This document shows positions 1 through 8,988 of a stretch of DNA of 63,966 nucleotides, in pieces. This DNA is from Euryarchaeota archaeon TMED192 (GTDB lineage Archaea; Thermoplasmatota; Poseidoniia; Poseidoniales; Thalassarchaeaceae). Location of the stretch: NCBI GenBank assembly GCA_002170775.2, contig NHIP02000002.1, forward strand, positions 44,743-108,708, read 5' to 3'. Under the pieces are notes generated by a model, which made no database searches, was not told the DNA's origin, and saw nothing but the letters and a program-made list of their open reading frames with translations. Numbering within the stretch: position 1 is the stretch's first letter; each line of letters opens with the position of its first letter. The position numbers and the translations under genes are program-made.

Positions 1-3000
1 ATCATGTTACCAGGGTCAACGGGGAACGGGTACATCGAAGAGAATTGGTCGGAAAGCGTATTCCCGAGATGATTGACCACTGTGAAAGAGTCAATTTCCA
101 AGTCATTCTCGTAAGCAGATCTTCCACCATTACCACTTGACGCCTCGGCAGACCATCGAGTCTCGCCGTTCAGATCAGTTGCGCTGGATGACCAAGATAT
201 CGATGAGATATCGTCTGGCCCCCATGAGGCGGATATCGACCAATTGACCTGTATTCTTTCAGCTCCGTCTTGATCTGTTACGAGTGTCGAGGCTGACTCG
301 GAGGTTGCAAGATCAAATCCGGAAATCGAACCGGATTGGGCGAATGATACCGAGCCTTGGTCAGACCAGTCGCCATCGGAGGAATATGCGGTATATGTGG
401 CGCTATCCCCGCTCTCCGTGCTTCCAGTCAATGTCACCGATGAAATCTGACTATTATCGAAGAGATGGCTGTGCTCGGTCACGAGATGGTATGATTCGGC
501 CCTAGGTGCGAATGTATTGGGTGGTTCGAACGGGTGATTGGTTGTGATGTAGTCGTATTCCGCGCCACCGCCGATGGAGATCATGCCCTCCAGTGCGTTT
601 ACTGCGACATTGACATCCGTATTCGAGGAATTCGACTGAGCAGCCGTTATGGCACTTGTCACTACATTCTGGAGGCCGGATATATTCTCGTGGAGATAAT
701 AGGATATCCCCAAGCTCGCGATAGCTACAGTCTGGGATGATGTTGATGAAATTTGGAAATCGAGCTGCTTCCATTGCCTGCTTGTTGACGGGTCAGTAAT
801 ACTCGGCTGGACGGAGTTGATCTCAGAAATCATGGCTCCGTTGAAGTGGATCAATGAAGGACCTGTTCCGGAACTGTAGGTGGATTGAGATGCCGTGCCC
901 AAGGACACCACAACCGTTGAGTCGAAGGTTGGCGAGCCCACGGGAGATACTGCCATGAAGCCGGCTGCTGCCCAGGACGTCGCATCTACATTCGTATCTG
1001 CTGAGGTTCCAGAAGGCAATAGGACGGAGATAGTTCCTGGGTTGGATGGAGTGAGGGATACAGATTCGCTTCTTTGCATGGTCCCTCCTTCAATCAAGGA
1101 CTGCCAGCCGAGATTGCCATAGCTGTTACCCATTGGAAAAGCCCAATCATTTGTACCATCAGAACCCAAATCTACAGTCGGGGATCGTGCCGGTTCTGCA
1201 AATTTAGCAGAGATGTTGAGTTGATTGATACTGCCAGTTGGGGATAGAGAAATGGTAGCACGATATCCTGGTTGAAGCCACGGGAATTCCACGAGTCCTC
1301 CTGTTACCCCCTGTGGCCCTATGACAGCGCCATTCGCGTCTTTGAAAGTGATTGTAACTCCCGAGTAGTCGCCTGATACTGATAATGCCCTTATGGGCCT
1401 TGAAGAGGTGAGGTATTCGGAATCAATTGTGCCGGCTATCCCTGTGCTGACAATGTAACCCCCATCTACGACTGTGCTCGGGCTAAATGACCAACCATTC
1501 GACGCCCCCGAAGAGGACGATAGTGTCCTGAAACCATCCAGCCTCACTGAATTGATCATAGGGGTCAGGCTGGAATTCACAGTTTCCAAGTGGACTTGAA
1601 TCCTCACAGATGGATTTGTTGCAGCATCTATGCCTGCAAGAGATAGTGGCAATTCGCCCATGTCAAAGCCTTCTATGGGAATTAGAGACTCGGAATCTAG
1701 GATGGAAATTAGCACCCTGGTTCCCTCGGGAATCTCCGCATCCACATCGACATAGCCCATATTGAAACTTGATTGGTTTGATAGGTCCACTGATGGAGAT
1801 GTCCATGAGCCGTTTGAACTGTAGTTGGGAATCAATATGCCGAAATCATCAACGTAGAATCCCTCATAAGTTTCAGAGCCACCATTCTGGCAGCATGTAT
1901 CCGATGAGAATTGGAATCTGAATTGCATTTGTTCGCCAGACCACTGGTCCAAAGGTGCTTCTCTCTCAGACATCTTATCAAGTCCGCATTCACCATCGAA
2001 CCACAGCTCCTCAGTGCCCCATGGGTTGTTCCAGGTCGAAGTTCTGACGCCATCATACCATCCCGTCATTGTGGGTTGAAAATGCTGCCATGACCCTCCG
2101 TTGACCCGGTACTGTAATTGTGCACCATCAGTGCTGTAAAGAGGATCCATGCAACTCCATTTCTCAAAATGGAGTGTTGCGCCTGAATCTGGAATATCAT
2201 AGTTTGGCGAAAGGAGATATCCATTCTTGTTGTCAGAGTACGGCCCAGACAAATCTGTCCCGTAAAGATATGGGAAGCTTGCTGGTTCTTGTAGCGTGAG
2301 TGACGATCCCAAGTACCCATAATCCCACGTGTCAGAAGCCCCGGTAGTGCTCCAACCAGGAGCATGGACATTCTCCGGTGCAGTCGCATATGAGTTTTCA
2401 AACCCGAGGGATTGGTCTATGCTGCCGCCGAAAAGTTGGATATGATTCCAATCATCAAGACATCCGGTAGATAGGCAGTATCCGCCGGGTGCAACATAAT
2501 GGTAGAATGTGCTGCCAGTCCCCAAATCATCAGACCAGTGTACAGCTGTGCCGGGTGTTACTAAAGACACGTCGGTCAAAAAGACGCCTTCAAAATTATC
2601 CTGAGGGCTCCCATATGTTACAGAGCCGTCAGTGTCCACGAGAATTCGAAGATATACGTTATTCAGATTGAGGAACTGTGCAGGGACAGTGAACTGTTGG
2701 ATCACCAGACCCCCGCTCTGATCGCCAGTGGTGCCTGGTATCGCTCCAGTCCGGTCATCGCAATCAGTACTAGTCAAAGATGTCGAGGATGAAATATCGA
2801 CCCATGTGGCATTGTTTGTGGACATTTCCACGCAATAGTTGTCGAACGAACTGCCTTCCAAGTCATACTCGATGTTGAGTCGTATCTTGGAGTTGGCCGA
2901 AGTGCCCTGTGTACTTATCTGGGTCTGGAGAGCACCATGAGCGTAGTTGGAATACGCACAGGTTGCTTGCGACGGTAGAGAGCAACCGTGGAGCCAGCCG

Positions 3001-4793
3001 CCGTCCATTCCACCGACGTTCTGGTAGGAGATGTTGTCAAGGAACCATCCTGGTTTCAAGTTTTGAGAAGACGGGTGAGTCCAGAGCCGGAATCTGAATT
3101 GTATCTTGTCGGCTTCATCTATTCCCGACAGGGTTGTGAGGTCTATATTCTCGGAAGTCCAACCGCTGTGCGAAGGAGATGCGAAGACCGGAAGGTCGCC
3201 GGATGGCTGCCCTGGGACTGCGGGTCCGTCTGAAGACAATGTGCTAGGGTAACCGCCTGCTGGTTCTATGAACGACCATGGGCCCCATGTGCCATTCATC
3301 ATCCTGAATTCTAGCCAAGCGCCATCGCCGTCGCCAGAGGATGTACTGTCAACGTGATACCAGTGATCGAAGGATAGAGTGTAGCCAACTTGAAGATCGC
3401 TAACCGGGACATCCAGGGGAGGGAGATAGAGGGATGTGTCCACACCTGCCGGAACGGGATTTCCAGGCATGGTTCCTGCGATAACCTTCCCCTCAACCGG
3501 CGCTGCTGGAACTATCCCGTGTGGAAGGGTCCTCTCATTCAAGTAAACAGTGCCATTCATCGATTCAGGCAGTACTGAGAACCAGTAGTCGATATCTGGG
3601 TTGTGGCACAATGGGGTTGTCTGCTGTATCTCCGTTGGGCCGAGAGAGCCATCGTTATTCAGATCCTGACCGATATCCACGAGATGCCCGCCTTCACTGC
3701 ATGTGGCTGCATCGGCAGCATCTGGACGATCTTCTATCAGCCAGTTGAAGAAGCCACCCAATCCGGGTGTAATCACTGCACCGCTCCCCGTGCCGCTTGG
3801 GACGATGGTAGGAGTTGACGTGTACCCTGAGCCAAGTGCGTCTATCAAGGCGATCACGATGGGGCCTGTAGAATTCAGTGTCAGAGCGATATCTGCCTGC
3901 CTTCCACTTGCACCGGTGTTGGCTAATGAGAGGGTGTGATCAGTTGTGTAATTGGAGCCATGAGAGGTCAAAGAAATGCCGGTTATGGCGCCAGTGCTAT
4001 CAACCGAAGTAACCGTCAAATTGGCACCTGAACCAGGGCATTGCCTGCCACACTCTACGTTGAATACTGTCCCACTCTGATATCCGCTGCCACCTGAGAT
4101 CAAGCTAGCAGATCCTATACCTCTGCCTGAGAGGTATGTGCCATTGAATCCAGAACCGCCACCGCCTGTTGCAGATAGGTTTCCATCGCCGTAGCCAGAA
4201 CCAGGATCTGTGATATTCAATGAAGTGATGCTGTCGGGCATGCCCGAGGAAGGGCAGTACTCGTTCGAAGATTCAATCTCATCAGAATCGAGGTTTCCAT
4301 CTCCATCGATGTCATATCCATAAGATAGTTTTGTGGAGTCTTGATTGCTGCATGAAGTGCTTGAAGTGATATACTCTATCGAATAAACAGATAGAATTCC
4401 TGGAGATTGGTAGTACCCATTCGGCATTTCAATAGTGTAATTTCCTCCGTCGAAGTCTTCTATCTGGGATACGGTGAAATCATCTTCAAGTAGCAATTGA
4501 CCGTCCGAGTTGACTGTTATGGCGCTGAGTAATGCTCCCTCATTGTGAGGGGAGTCTTGGTACCATGAGAGGAGGTTCTCAGAGGACTGTGCGACCTCCT
4601 CGTTCGATATCTCCATCCAGCTGTCCAATACAGTCGCATTTGTAGGGACGCGCAATGCCGTGAAATCCGAGCCGCCGTCGGAGGGCCTCACTGCATCTGG
4701 ACCACGCCACTCTGAGAGGTCGGCTTGGGCTATCGGCACAAAAAGCATCAGGGCTGTGAGGAGGATCGCTCGGCGGGCATTCGTGTGTGACAT
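1..4793 (-). CDS. Giant secreted surface protein, C-terminus beyond window
   Basis: The frame is open from the ATG at 4793 to the left edge (about 1597 codons) with no stop, so the gene is cut by the window. The first ~24 residues (MSHTNARRAILL, then a hydrophobic run ending AQA) look like a Sec signal peptide. Residues ~200-330 carry four GxGY-type repeats (PGSGYGDG, GGSGYQSG, HGSNYTTD, LGSGYTSTP). The following third is rich in W, D and aromatic residues, with phrases such as FDNYCVEMS and WFLDNISY that resemble jelly-roll or MAM-like ligand-binding domains; the rest is beta-rich with many S, T and N. A short calcium-type motif (DIDGDGNLDSDE) lies near residue 150. The protein is probably exported and surface-attached; whether the missing end holds a membrane helix cannot be seen. 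GGAGG lies just before the ATG. Function unknown; adhesin or polymer binding is inference. Confidence 0.85.
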   Translation of the reverse strand, partial: MSHTNARRAILLTALMLFVPIAQADLSEWRGPDAVRPSDGGSDFTALRVPTNATVLDSWMEISNEEVAQSSENLLSWYQDSPHNEGALLSAITVNSDGQLLLEDDFTVSQIEDFDGGNYTIEMPNGYYQSPGILSVYSIEYITSSTSCSNQDSTKLSYGYDIDGDGNLDSDEIESSNEYCPSSGMPDSITSLNITDPGSGYGDGNLSATGGGGSGFNGTYLSGRGIGSASLISGGSGYQSGTVFNVECGRQCPGSGANLTVTSVDSTGAITGISLTSHGSNYTTDHTLSLANTGASGRQADIALTLNSTGPIVIALIDALGSGYTSTPTIVPSGTGSGAVITPGLGGFFNWLIEDRPDAADAATCSEGGHLVDIGQDLNNDGSLGPTEIQQTTPLCHNPDIDYWFSVLPESMNGTVYLNERTLPHGIVPAAPVEGKVIAGTMPGNPVPAGVDTSLYLPPLDVPVSDLQVGYTLSFDHWYHVDSTSSGDGDGAWLEFRMMNGTWGPWSFIEPAGGYPSTLSSDGPAVPGQPSGDLPVFASPSHSGWTSENIDLTTLSGIDEADKIQFRFRLWTHPSSQNLKPGWFLDNISYQNVGGMDGGWLHGCSLPSQATCAYSNYAHGALQTQISTQGTSANSKIRLNIEYDLEGSSFDNYCVEMSTNNATWVDISSSTSLTSTDCDDRTGAIPGTTGDQSGGLVIQQFTVPAQFLNLNNVYLRILVDTDGSVTYGSPQDNFEGVFLTDVSLVTPGTAVHWSDDLGTGSTFYHYVAPGGYCLSTGCLDDWNHIQLFGGSIDQSLGFENSYATAPENVHAPGWSTTGASDTWDYGYLGSSLTLQEPASFPYLYGTDLSGPYSDNKNGYLLSPNYDIPDSGATLHFEKWSCMDPLYSTDGAQLQYRVNGGSWQHFQPTMTGWYDGVRTSTWNNPWGTEELWFDGECGLDKMSEREAPLDQWSGEQMQFRFQFSSDTCCQNGGSETYEGFYVDDFGILIPNYSSNGSWTSPSVDLSNQSSFNMGYVDVDAEIPEGTRVLISILDSESLIPIEGFDMGELPLSLAGIDAATNPSVRIQVHLETVNSSLTPMINSVRLDGFRTLSSSSGASNGWSFSPSTVVDGGYIVSTGIAGTIDSEYLTSSRPIRALSVSGDYSGVTITFKDANGAVIGPQGVTGGLVEFPWLQPGYRATISLSPTGSINQLNISAKFAEPARSPTVDLGSDGTNDWAFPMGNSYGNLGWQSLIEGGTMQRSESVSLTPSNPGTISVLLPSGTSADTNVDATSWAAAGFMAVSPVGSPTFDSTVVVSLGTASQSTYSSGTGPSLIHFNGAMISEINSVQPSITDPSTSRQWKQLDFQISSTSSQTVAIASLGISYYLHENISGLQNVVTSAITAAQSNSSNTDVNVAVNALEGMISIGGGAEYDYITTNHPFEPPNTFAPRAESYHLVTEHSHLFDNSQISSVTLTGSTESGDSATYTAYSSDGDWSDQGSVSFAQSGSISGFDLATSESASTLVTDQDGAERIQVNWSISASWGPDDISSISWSSSATDLNGETRWSAEASSGNGGRSAYENDLEIDSFTVVNHLGNTLSDQFSSMYPFPVDPGNM

Positions 4794-4848
4794 GTCCTCC
4801 TGACACATAACAAGACTATCAAGTGTCCGAAAGAATACGAGTAATCCA

Positions 4849-4923
4849 TGGAGCCACTGGGGGGAATTGAACCCCCGACCTTCGCCTTACCAAGGCGACG
4901 CTATACCCCTAAGCCACAGTGGC
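4849..4923 (-). tRNA. tRNA-Thr (GGT)
   Basis: Read on the minus strand, the 7-bp acceptor GCCACTG pairs with CAGTGGC. The anticodon arm TCGCC-TTGGTAA-GGCGA gives anticodon GGT, and the T arm is GGGGG-TTCAATT-CCCCC. The discriminator is T, as in archaeal tRNA-Thr. The CCA end is encoded in the DNA (4849-4851). No intron is visible. A TATA-like box lies about 28 nt upstream. It decodes ACC and ACT. Confidence 0.97.
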
Positions 4924-4947
4924 GACGGCCAGTGGAACTAGAGTGTT

Positions 4948-4955
4948 GATTTAAT
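4948..4955 (-). promoter_or_regulatory. TATA-like box of tRNA-Thr
   Basis: ATTAAATC on the minus strand is centred 28 nt upstream of the first base of tRNA-Thr. This is the spacing expected for an archaeal TATA box when the tRNA is transcribed from its own first base or very near it. Confidence 0.55.
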
Positions 4956-5021
4956 CGCTGCGTAAATCGATTTGAACAATCAACAGCCTCAAACACCATC
5001 GGTGTTCAGGCCGACCCATAA

Positions 5022-5107
5022 GCCGAGGTCGCATAGCCTGGTATTGCGCATGACTGGAAATCATGTGGGATTTTCCCTCCGGAGTTCAAATCTCCGTCTC
5101 GGCGCCA
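5022..5107 (+). tRNA. tRNA-Ser (GGA)
   Basis: This class II tRNA has acceptor GCCGAGG paired with TCTCGGC (one G-T pair). The anticodon arm CATGA-CTGGAAA-TCATG gives GGA. A long variable arm (around 5068-5082) follows, then T arm CGGAG-TTCAAAT-CTCCG. The discriminator is G, as required for serine tRNAs, and CCA is encoded (5105-5107). It decodes TCC and TCT. No clear TATA box sits at -27; AT-rich sequence (AAATCGATTT) lies further upstream, around 4963-4973. Confidence 0.97.
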
Positions 5108-5132
5108 AATTGGCATCCTAACCCGCACCAGG

Positions 5133-6326
5133 ATGCAGAATTTCCAAATGGTTGTATCGCGGCCCATTCACGTGGACGTTGATGTCGAGGGGCATAATTT
5201 GGCTTCTGGGCCTCTTACGCGGTTGTCCGATATAGATGCATTTACACAATTTGGAAATAGGTTTAGCGCGTTATCATCAATAGACGAGGTGCTAAGACAA
5301 ATAAAATTCAATTTAATTGCGGCCAAGAGCAGTTTAACCTATACCCATGCAGCCCCACTTGTTCTTGCATTTGGAGCCCTTGTTCTTGGGTCATGGGATC
5401 TTGGAAGCGGCGAGTTATCAAGTGGGGGAGACTACAACAGAGGGGGGATATTTGGGTCCGAAAGTGGATTTTTGCATGTTACAGGGGGAGCATTGGTTCT
5501 TTCATTCCTTTCACTGTTCATTTCCGTAGCAGCATATGTACTCTTAATGGTAATATTTCCACTCATGCGAGAGAATCTACTCTACCTCATATTCGGAATA
5601 CTTGCTGTTGAATATGGACATATAGCCAGTCATGCTTCTGACCCATACTTTCCAATGGGTTCAGACCTACCGACATGGGCAGGAGCCATAATTGGCAACG
5701 GAATCATACTCTTTGTCAGTCTTGGCGTAGTGAGAAGATCTGTAATGGAAACCCGAGACTTTCACGTGGAGGTTTCTCATATTCACCCAGATCCCCGCCG
5801 AATGCGTAGTGCGCAAGAAGATCACAGCCTTCTACTATGGAATATCTCCCTGTTCCTTTGGCTATTATTCCTCAACCTTAGTGCGTGGTCCGCATCTCAT
5901 GCAGTGGCTCGTCCACCTCCTATCGTTGGCGATACAGGAGGATTCGTGGTCCTGCACATAATATCTGGGCTTGCATCATTTGCCTTACTCATACACATCT
6001 CTTGGTATCCTCAATTTATGATGGGCAGTTCGGGGGGAAGCATACAATCGAAGTTAGCGAGGATGGTCTCTGAAGGGATAGGGTCGGAAAAAATAGAGGT
6101 GGAAATCGGAACCTGTCCCGATTGTGGCGTGACAAGTTCTGCATCAAGAGAGGGCGATGGTTCGATCATTGTTTCTTGTAGGTCTGAAAATTGCGAGGGA
6201 CGGGGAATCGTAGGGAAACAATGCGAGTATTGCGGTGTTGAGTACGCAGGATTGTTGGCATGCGGCTCATGTGGCGCCACTTCAAACGTCGAAGACCATT
6301 TTTCCACACAAGGAGAGCTGTGGTAG
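5133..6326 (+). CDS. Six-helix membrane protein with C-terminal zinc ribbons
   Basis: The product is 397 residues. After ~65 soluble N-terminal residues come about six hydrophobic segments (roughly 70-90, 112-145, 150-165, 185-205, 235-255 and 270-290). A soluble tail of ~100 residues follows with four pairs of cysteines: CPDC, C-RSEN-C, CEYC and CGSC. This is a double zinc ribbon, presumably cytoplasmic. I do not recognise the membrane family; some spacing recalls heme-copper oxidase subunit III, but I cannot support that assignment. The gene starts 25 nt after tRNA-Ser, with CAGGATG at the start and a possible second start at codon 6. It overlaps the downstream subtilase gene by 7 nt, so the two are very likely co-translated. 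Zinc ribbons on a membrane protein may bind nucleic acid or protein; that is inference. Confidence 0.8.
   Translation: MQNFQMVVSRPIHVDVDVEGHNLASGPLTRLSDIDAFTQFGNRFSALSSIDEVLRQIKFNLIAAKSSLTYTHAAPLVLAFGALVLGSWDLGSGELSSGGDYNRGGIFGSESGFLHVTGGALVLSFLSLFISVAAYVLLMVIFPLMRENLLYLIFGILAVEYGHIASHASDPYFPMGSDLPTWAGAIIGNGIILFVSLGVVRRSVMETRDFHVEVSHIHPDPRRMRSAQEDHSLLLWNISLFLWLLFLNLSAWSASHAVARPPPIVGDTGGFVVLHIISGLASFALLIHISWYPQFMMGSSGGSIQSKLARMVSEGIGSEKIEVEIGTCPDCGVTSSASREGDGSIIVSCRSENCEGRGIVGKQCEYCGVEYAGLLACGSCGATSNVEDHFSTQGELW
6311..6315 (+). promoter_or_regulatory. Shine-Dalgarno motif deciding the subtilase start
   Basis: AGGAG lies four bases before a GTG at 6320 that is in frame with the subtilase. It supports that GTG over an ATG at 6260 that would overlap the upstream gene by 67 nt. 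It also lies inside the last codons of that upstream gene, as expected for translational coupling. Confidence 0.55.
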
Positions 6327-7669
6327 CCTCCAGAATTGACTCAAATGGAGTGAAAACTGTGGATGAAGAAACCGACTCATTCACTGATATTCTAAATCAT
6401 GAAGACGAGATGAAATCTGCTCATAGCATATCGAAAACTTCAGCACTCCCCTATCTCATTACCGCAATATCGACCCTAGTCACAGGGCTATCCATAGCAA
6501 TTCTAGCGATGTGGCTACTCAGCGAAGAAAATGCGATATTTGGAGGGCCACCTGCAACACTGTTAGCATGGCAAGATGACTATGAAGAGATGACTGGTAT
6601 TGACAAGGTGAATGGAAATCTCGATGGTTCAGGAGTTACGATTTGCATAGTTGACTCGGGAGTGGACCTCTCACACCCAGGCATGGATGGGGTTACCATA
6701 AATGGGTGGTATGATGCGGTAAATGGAAAGATTGACCCCTATGACGATCAAGGCCACGGTACTGCAATGACGGGAATCATCGCATCCAAAGGGGGAGTAG
6801 GGGGCATTGCCAAAGGTTCGGAGCTTCTCATCGCCAAGGGGATTGATGGTTCCGGCTCTGGTACGGACGAGGGTATCGCTGAAGCGGTGGATTGGTGCTC
6901 TGTTCAAGGTGCTGACATAATCTCACTAAGTCTCGGTGGCGACCAAGGGCCAGGCCTTTCAGGTATTACTCTCGATGTTCTTGAAAACTCTGTGGAGGAT
7001 GCGCTCGATGAGGGGGTATTTGTGGTTGCAGCAGCGGGTAACGACGGCACGGATGATGACGGGGATGTTGCTTCCCCGGGATCGGTCGAGGATGTGATAT
7101 GTGTTGGTGGGGTCAATCGGAACGGAGATGTTTGGTCAGGTAGTTCAGAGGGAGATAATAATGGTCGTCTCTGGCCTAATCCAATTCTCCCAAGACAAGA
7201 TCCTGACAAAAAGCCCGAGGTGATAGCTCCTGCATCTGAAGTACCAGTTTTACTCACGAATAGTGGGGGTTGGTACGGTTACTCGAGCGGTACTTCGGCT
7301 GCAACTGCTTGGGTATCAGGTATCCTTGCATTAGTAGTACAGAATGAGCCGAATCTAGCTCGATCAGGAGACAGGAGTGCAATAGAGGATATCAAAAATC
7401 GCATATCGCAGACATCCACACAGAAAGAAGGGGTAACGGGGCATGATGACCGGTTTGGTTATGGAATCGTGAATACCGTTGGTCTGATAGGAGACATCTC
7501 AAATGAAAGCACTTCAAATCAAGATTTTGAAAGATTAGTCTACGCTCAACAGCCAATGAGTACAACTAATGTCGCACCAGATAATTCAACGAAGGCAGAC
7601 CTGAATCCCCGCTTCTGGGATTCCGTTATGGCGGAAATCCAGGAATTGAAAGCTTCTACACGTTTCTGA
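6320..7669 (+). CDS. Membrane-anchored subtilisin-like serine protease (S8)
   Basis: With the GTG start at 6320 the protein has 449 residues. It has a short soluble N-terminus and one strong membrane helix around residues 43-68, then a peptidase S8 domain. The catalytic triad is visible: Asp112 in IVDSGVD, His146 in GHGTAMTG, Ser326 in GTSAAT. The oxyanion Asn241 is in AAAGND. The positive N-terminus suggests a signal anchor with the protease outside the cell. There is no obvious propeptide. An in-frame ATG (codon 31) just before the helix is another possible start. The gene overlaps the upstream zinc-ribbon membrane protein by 7 nt, and its last 41 codons overlap the convergent methyltransferase gene. 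A role in protein scavenging or surface-protein turnover is inferred. Confidence 0.9.
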   Translation: MVASRIDSNGVKTVDEETDSFTDILNHEDEMKSAHSISKTSALPYLITAISTLVTGLSIAILAMWLLSEENAIFGGPPATLLAWQDDYEEMTGIDKVNGNLDGSGVTICIVDSGVDLSHPGMDGVTINGWYDAVNGKIDPYDDQGHGTAMTGIIASKGGVGGIAKGSELLIAKGIDGSGSGTDEGIAEAVDWCSVQGADIISLSLGGDQGPGLSGITLDVLENSVEDALDEGVFVVAAAGNDGTDDDGDVASPGSVEDVICVGGVNRNGDVWSGSSEGDNNGRLWPNPILPRQDPDKKPEVIAPASEVPVLLTNSGGWYGYSSGTSAATAWVSGILALVVQNEPNLARSGDRSAIEDIKNRISQTSTQKEGVTGHDDRFGYGIVNTVGLIGDISNESTSNQDFERLVYAQQPMSTTNVAPDNSTKADLNPRFWDSVMAEIQELKASTRF

Positions 7670-8289
7670 GCCTCAGTCGATGGATTACCTGGCTCAAAAT
7701 CCCCTACATCCCCTGTCGGGACTTCTGGTTCAATCACCATTATGATGCCGTCCCTTTTCACTATCTCAAATGCTAGTTGGAGGCTGGCAGGACGTTGCAC
7801 CTCTGGCACATCTATTATCACCATACCAGTGGGTGATGGCAGCGGTACAGGTGAAATGACACTGTTTTCTGGCGTCGCAGAAGCTGCATTCCATGCAGTC
7901 GTCTCAGCCACCACCTCGTTCCATGGGCGCGAAAGGACTGAAGTCCACGACTCAGCAGAATATCTGCGTATGAGCCGATCCAATATTACTCCGAACTTTC
8001 CGCCTTCTTCTATGATTCTAAATGAAGATGGCCGCTTGGAATCTGCAGCGGCCCATGCATCCAACAGCCACGCAGCAAGGTGTCCGATACCCCCTCCGAC
8101 TAGAACTGCATTCTCGGGAGTGACCCTGGCAGCAATGTCTCGAATTCTTGACCTGGCATCTCGAGAAAGAAGTGGAAGGTCCATGTGCAGCATCTGTTGA
8201 CCGATATTAGCTGCGATCTCTGGCTCGTCTACACTGAAGTCTTGATTCTGCTCAATCAAGGCGTGGAGAATTTCTTCTTCACCCCTCAT
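7546..8289 (-). CDS. Probable SAM-dependent methyltransferase
   Basis: The product is 247 residues from the ATG at 8289; a GTG at 8316 would add nine. A glycine-rich segment (AVLVGGGIGHLAAWLLDAW) resembles methyltransferase motif I. It is followed by RIIEEGGKFGVILDRLI, like the acidic strand-2 region, and by GMVIIDVP, like motif IV. The C-terminal strands (SAFVELSGATLVVLIG) match the final beta hairpin of a class I methyltransferase fold. The substrate is unknown. The gene converges on and overlaps the subtilase gene by 124 nt. It is divergent from the zinc-ribbon gene, sharing a short promoter region. Confidence 0.6.
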   Translation of the reverse strand: MRGEEEILHALIEQNQDFSVDEPEIAANIGQQMLHMDLPLLSRDARSRIRDIAARVTPENAVLVGGGIGHLAAWLLDAWAAADSKRPSSFRIIEEGGKFGVILDRLIRRYSAESWTSVLSRPWNEVVAETTAWNAASATPENSVISPVPLPSPTGMVIIDVPEVQRPASLQLAFEIVKRDGIIMVIEPEVPTGDVGDFEPGNPSTEAQKRVEAFNSWISAITESQKRGFRSAFVELSGATLVVLIGC

Positions 8290-8398
8290 CGGGAGGTTGC
8301 CGCCAGCGAGTGTCACAATACTTGGCTGACGACACTAGATATCAAACATGGCTATTTTCCATTGTATTGAAGAATGGTGTGCTCTCGCGTTGGAAACG

Positions 8399-8986
8399 AT
8401 GACTTCCAAACCAGAAGGGCATGTAGACCTATTCTGCCCATCTTGCTCGTTGGAGACGGAGCATACCACATTAAGAGAGAAAGGAGCAGGGGGCGGGGTC
8501 GATCTTCTAGTCAGGTGTTCTGAATGCGATAATGTCCACACCGTAATCTTGAGGCCGCGTAAACTCGTCAAAATAGGAATGACACTCTCTGATGGCAGAT
8601 CTTCGTCATTCGAAAGCATAGATTCAGATGATGATGAAGAAATACGTGTGGGGGATACCTTCGAGCATGATGGTTTTGAGTGGACGATAACTCGTCTTGA
8701 GGGGCGGGATGCTCGAAGTATGAAGAAGATGGTTGCAGGAAGCATTCGGAGAGGATGGGCTATCAGAGTTGACAGAGTGATTATCCCCTTGACCATGACT
8801 GATGGAGAAGTGAGTCGTTCATCATCCATGGAATGTAGTCCTGACACTATTTTCTCATGTGAGACTCATATTGAGGTCGAAGGTTCTACATGGGTCATTC
8901 GAGCCATACATACAGGTAAAGGTCGCACATTGAGGGGTCGTAGAGCAGCGGCCGATATCCGTAGAATGTATTTGCATGCGGAGTGA
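8399..8986 (+). CDS. HVO_0476-type zinc finger protein
   Basis: The product is 195 residues. The N-terminus has a zinc ribbon with Cys13 and Cys16 (FCPSC) and Cys40 and Cys43 (RCSEC). An acidic linker (SDDDEE) and a beta-rich domain follow. The C-terminal end is basic (RGRRAAADIRRM). This layout matches the archaeal HVO_0476 zinc-finger family, whose role is unknown. The first in-frame ATG (8348) would add 17 residues with no family support, so the ATG at 8399, directly before the ribbon, was chosen. The gene ends 2 nt before the convergent proline dehydrogenase gene. Confidence 0.75.
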   Translation: MTSKPEGHVDLFCPSCSLETEHTTLREKGAGGGVDLLVRCSECDNVHTVILRPRKLVKIGMTLSDGRSSSFESIDSDDDEEIRVGDTFEHDGFEWTITRLEGRDARSMKKMVAGSIRRGWAIRVDRVIIPLTMTDGEVSRSSSMECSPDTIFSCETHIEVEGSTWVIRAIHTGKGRTLRGRRAAADIRRMYLHAE

Positions 8987-8988
8987 TT

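Noticed and set aside
6260-6319. Upstream ATG of the subtilase frame
   Set aside because: It would overlap the previous gene by 67 nt; the GTG at 6320 has AGGAG at good distance.
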